NCBI GenBank assembly: GCA_913054205.1
Contig: CAJXJM010000104.1
Span: 1-7,867 of the forward strand
Length of the DNA stretch: 7,867 bases
Origin: an uncultured Rhodospirillaceae bacterium
Lineage (GTDB): Bacteria; Pseudomonadota; Alphaproteobacteria; Rhodospirillales; UBA2165
Reading direction: 5' to 3'
The position numbers and the translations under genes are program-made. How positions within the stretch are numbered: the first letter of the stretch is position 1; each line of letters starts with the position of its first letter. Shown here one piece after another: positions 7,057 to 7,867 of the stretch. The notes beneath the pieces were generated by a model. That model was not told the origin of the DNA. It searched no databases and worked only from the letters and a program-made list of their open reading frames with translations.

Positions 7057-7159
7057 GTTCATTTAATCTCTTTTTGACGATAGAGTGCCTTGTAGCCCTC
7101 GGTCTGCTCTACTAAAGTCCCTCTCATAAAATCAATTATCTCATTACGGAGGAATTAAC

Positions 7160-7402
7160 ATGAGTGATGCAGTCGTAGCACAAGAAACACCTATCAAAGT
7201 TGACCTTGAAGAAGGTCAAAAATATGCATGGTGCAGTTGTGGCTTGAGTGATAAGCAACCGTTTTGCAACGGTTCCCACAAAGAAGCCGGTGAATTTAAA
7301 CCAAACGTTTTTGTTGCTGAGACGAGCGAATCGCGCGCGCTTTGCGCCTGCAAGCAAACTAAAAACGCACCATTTTGTGATGGTAGCCACAATACACTTT
7401 GA
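7160..7402 (+). CDS. CDGSH-type iron-sulfur protein with two motifs
   Basis: This 80-residue cytoplasmic protein belongs to the CDGSH (mitoNEET-like) family, whose members bind a [2Fe-2S] cluster by three Cys and one His. Two complete motifs are present: C25-x-C27, C36 and H40 in CSCGLSDKQPFCNGSH, and C62-x-C64, C73 and H77 in CACKQTKNAPFCDGSH. Two clusters per chain are therefore expected, as in other tandem-motif bacterial members. The first motif has Asn in place of Asp in CDGSH, a known tolerated variation. There is no signal peptide or membrane segment. The ribosome site GGAGG (7148-7152) is strong, 7 bases before the ATG, suggesting good expression. The 103 bases upstream hold a TTGACG (7074-7079) without a convincing -10 partner. 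The physiological role is unknown; iron, redox or nitric oxide handling has been suggested for the family. Confidence 0.93.
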   Translation: MSDAVVAQETPIKVDLEEGQKYAWCSCGLSDKQPFCNGSHKEAGEFKPNVFVAETSESRALCACKQTKNAPFCDGSHNTL

Positions 7403-7430
7403 TTAATGATTTGAACGGGAGCGATGTTAG

Positions 7431-7867
7431 ATGAACGTTAGGCATGGTTTAAACCTAACCGCTCTCGCTTGCTTTGGACTACTGCTCTCAGCCTGTGATA
7501 CGGCGAAAGACCTTAATCCGTGGGCATCTAAATATCCAATTCCTGCGTGTCCAAAAGTTCAGCTTCTCAAAGACACGGATACGATAACGACCTATCGCTC
7601 AGGGCCCGGTCGCGATATCACCGATATTCGCTATGAAGCCGATCTCAAAGGGTTTAAAGGCGATTGCGAATATATTGGCAAAGACGGCGTTTATTCTTCG
7701 GTCAAGGTCACCCTCAAAGTAGGTTTTGATATTTCCCGCGGACCGGCAGAAAAAAGCCGTGTCATCGATGTTCGGTATTTTATCGCGATGCCGGAGTTTT
7801 ATCCAAAACCTCAAGGGCGACAGGTCTTTACTGCACGGGCAAAATTCCCGCCCAATAGAAACACCAT
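7431..7867 (+). CDS. Lipoprotein of unknown function, 3' truncated by window
   Basis: The frame opens at ATG 7431 and runs to the window edge, giving 145 codons plus two bases without a stop. GGGAG (7417-7421) lies 9 bases before the start. The N-terminus is a lipoprotein signal: Arg4 and His5, a hydrophobic stretch, and the lipobox LSAC with the lipidated Cys at 22. The mature part continues with CPKVQLLKDTDTITTYRSG and then PGRDITDIRYEADLKGFKGD, followed by a segment with DISRGPAEKSRVIDVRYFIA, and looks beta-rich. I recall similar uncharacterised lipoproteins in alphaproteobacteria but cannot name a domain family. It starts 28 bases after the CDGSH gene on the same strand, so co-transcription is possible. 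An ATG at 7424 is in another frame and closes after five codons. Confidence 0.82.
   Translation, partial: MNVRHGLNLTALACFGLLLSACDTAKDLNPWASKYPIPACPKVQLLKDTDTITTYRSGPGRDITDIRYEADLKGFKGDCEYIGKDGVYSSVKVTLKVGFDISRGPAEKSRVIDVRYFIAMPEFYPKPQGRQVFTARAKFPPNRNT

Noticed and set aside
7074..7102. Promoter with TTGACG before the CDGSH gene
   Set aside because: The -35 match is good, but the expected -10 position (7097-7102) is GC-rich and no suitable hexamer lies at 16-18 bases.

Overview
The window reads as chromosomal DNA from an alphaproteobacterium. I infer this from the protein sequences (a glutamine-dependent type NadE, a CimA-type citramalate synthase, a TrmJ starting MAGTD, and a GPGRD lipoprotein family I associate with this class) and from moderate base composition with compact, partly overlapping genes. 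I cannot name a genus.

Positions 1-4600 are plus-strand housekeeping genes. The 3' end of nadE (NAD synthesis) overlaps cysS (cysteinyl-tRNA synthetase) by an ATGA junction. A 134-base gap with a promoter-like dyad follows, then cimA (citramalate synthase, isoleucine pathway) and, 5 bases on, trmJ (tRNA 2'-O-methyltransferase). On the minus strand rnhA (RNase HI) converges on trmJ with only 5 bases between the stop codons.

Positions 5056-5305 are the divergent region between rnhA and a plus-strand secreted-protein gene. It is the richest non-coding part of the window. It holds two copies of a repeat built on the 15-base palindrome AAGTGACAGTCACTT, a CRP/FNR-like GTGA-N6-TCAC dyad, an extended -10 promoter candidate, and a 21-base near-palindrome at the predicted transcription start.

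Positions 5306-7056 encode an exported protein with a peptidoglycan-binding-like domain and about eleven TPR-like helical repeats. Its 3' end is broken: the repeat homology moves to the -1 frame near 6799 and then meets a stop at 6832-6834. The last two repeats are left as an open fragment that is not joined to the main frame.

Positions 7160-7867 hold a small two-motif CDGSH iron-sulfur protein and, 28 bases on, the start of an outer-membrane-type lipoprotein cut by the window edge.

I see no CRISPR array, insertion sequence, tRNA, rRNA or phage gene, and no clear new defence or mobile system. The items most worth checking are the tandem palindromes at 5094-5183 and the broken repeat protein.
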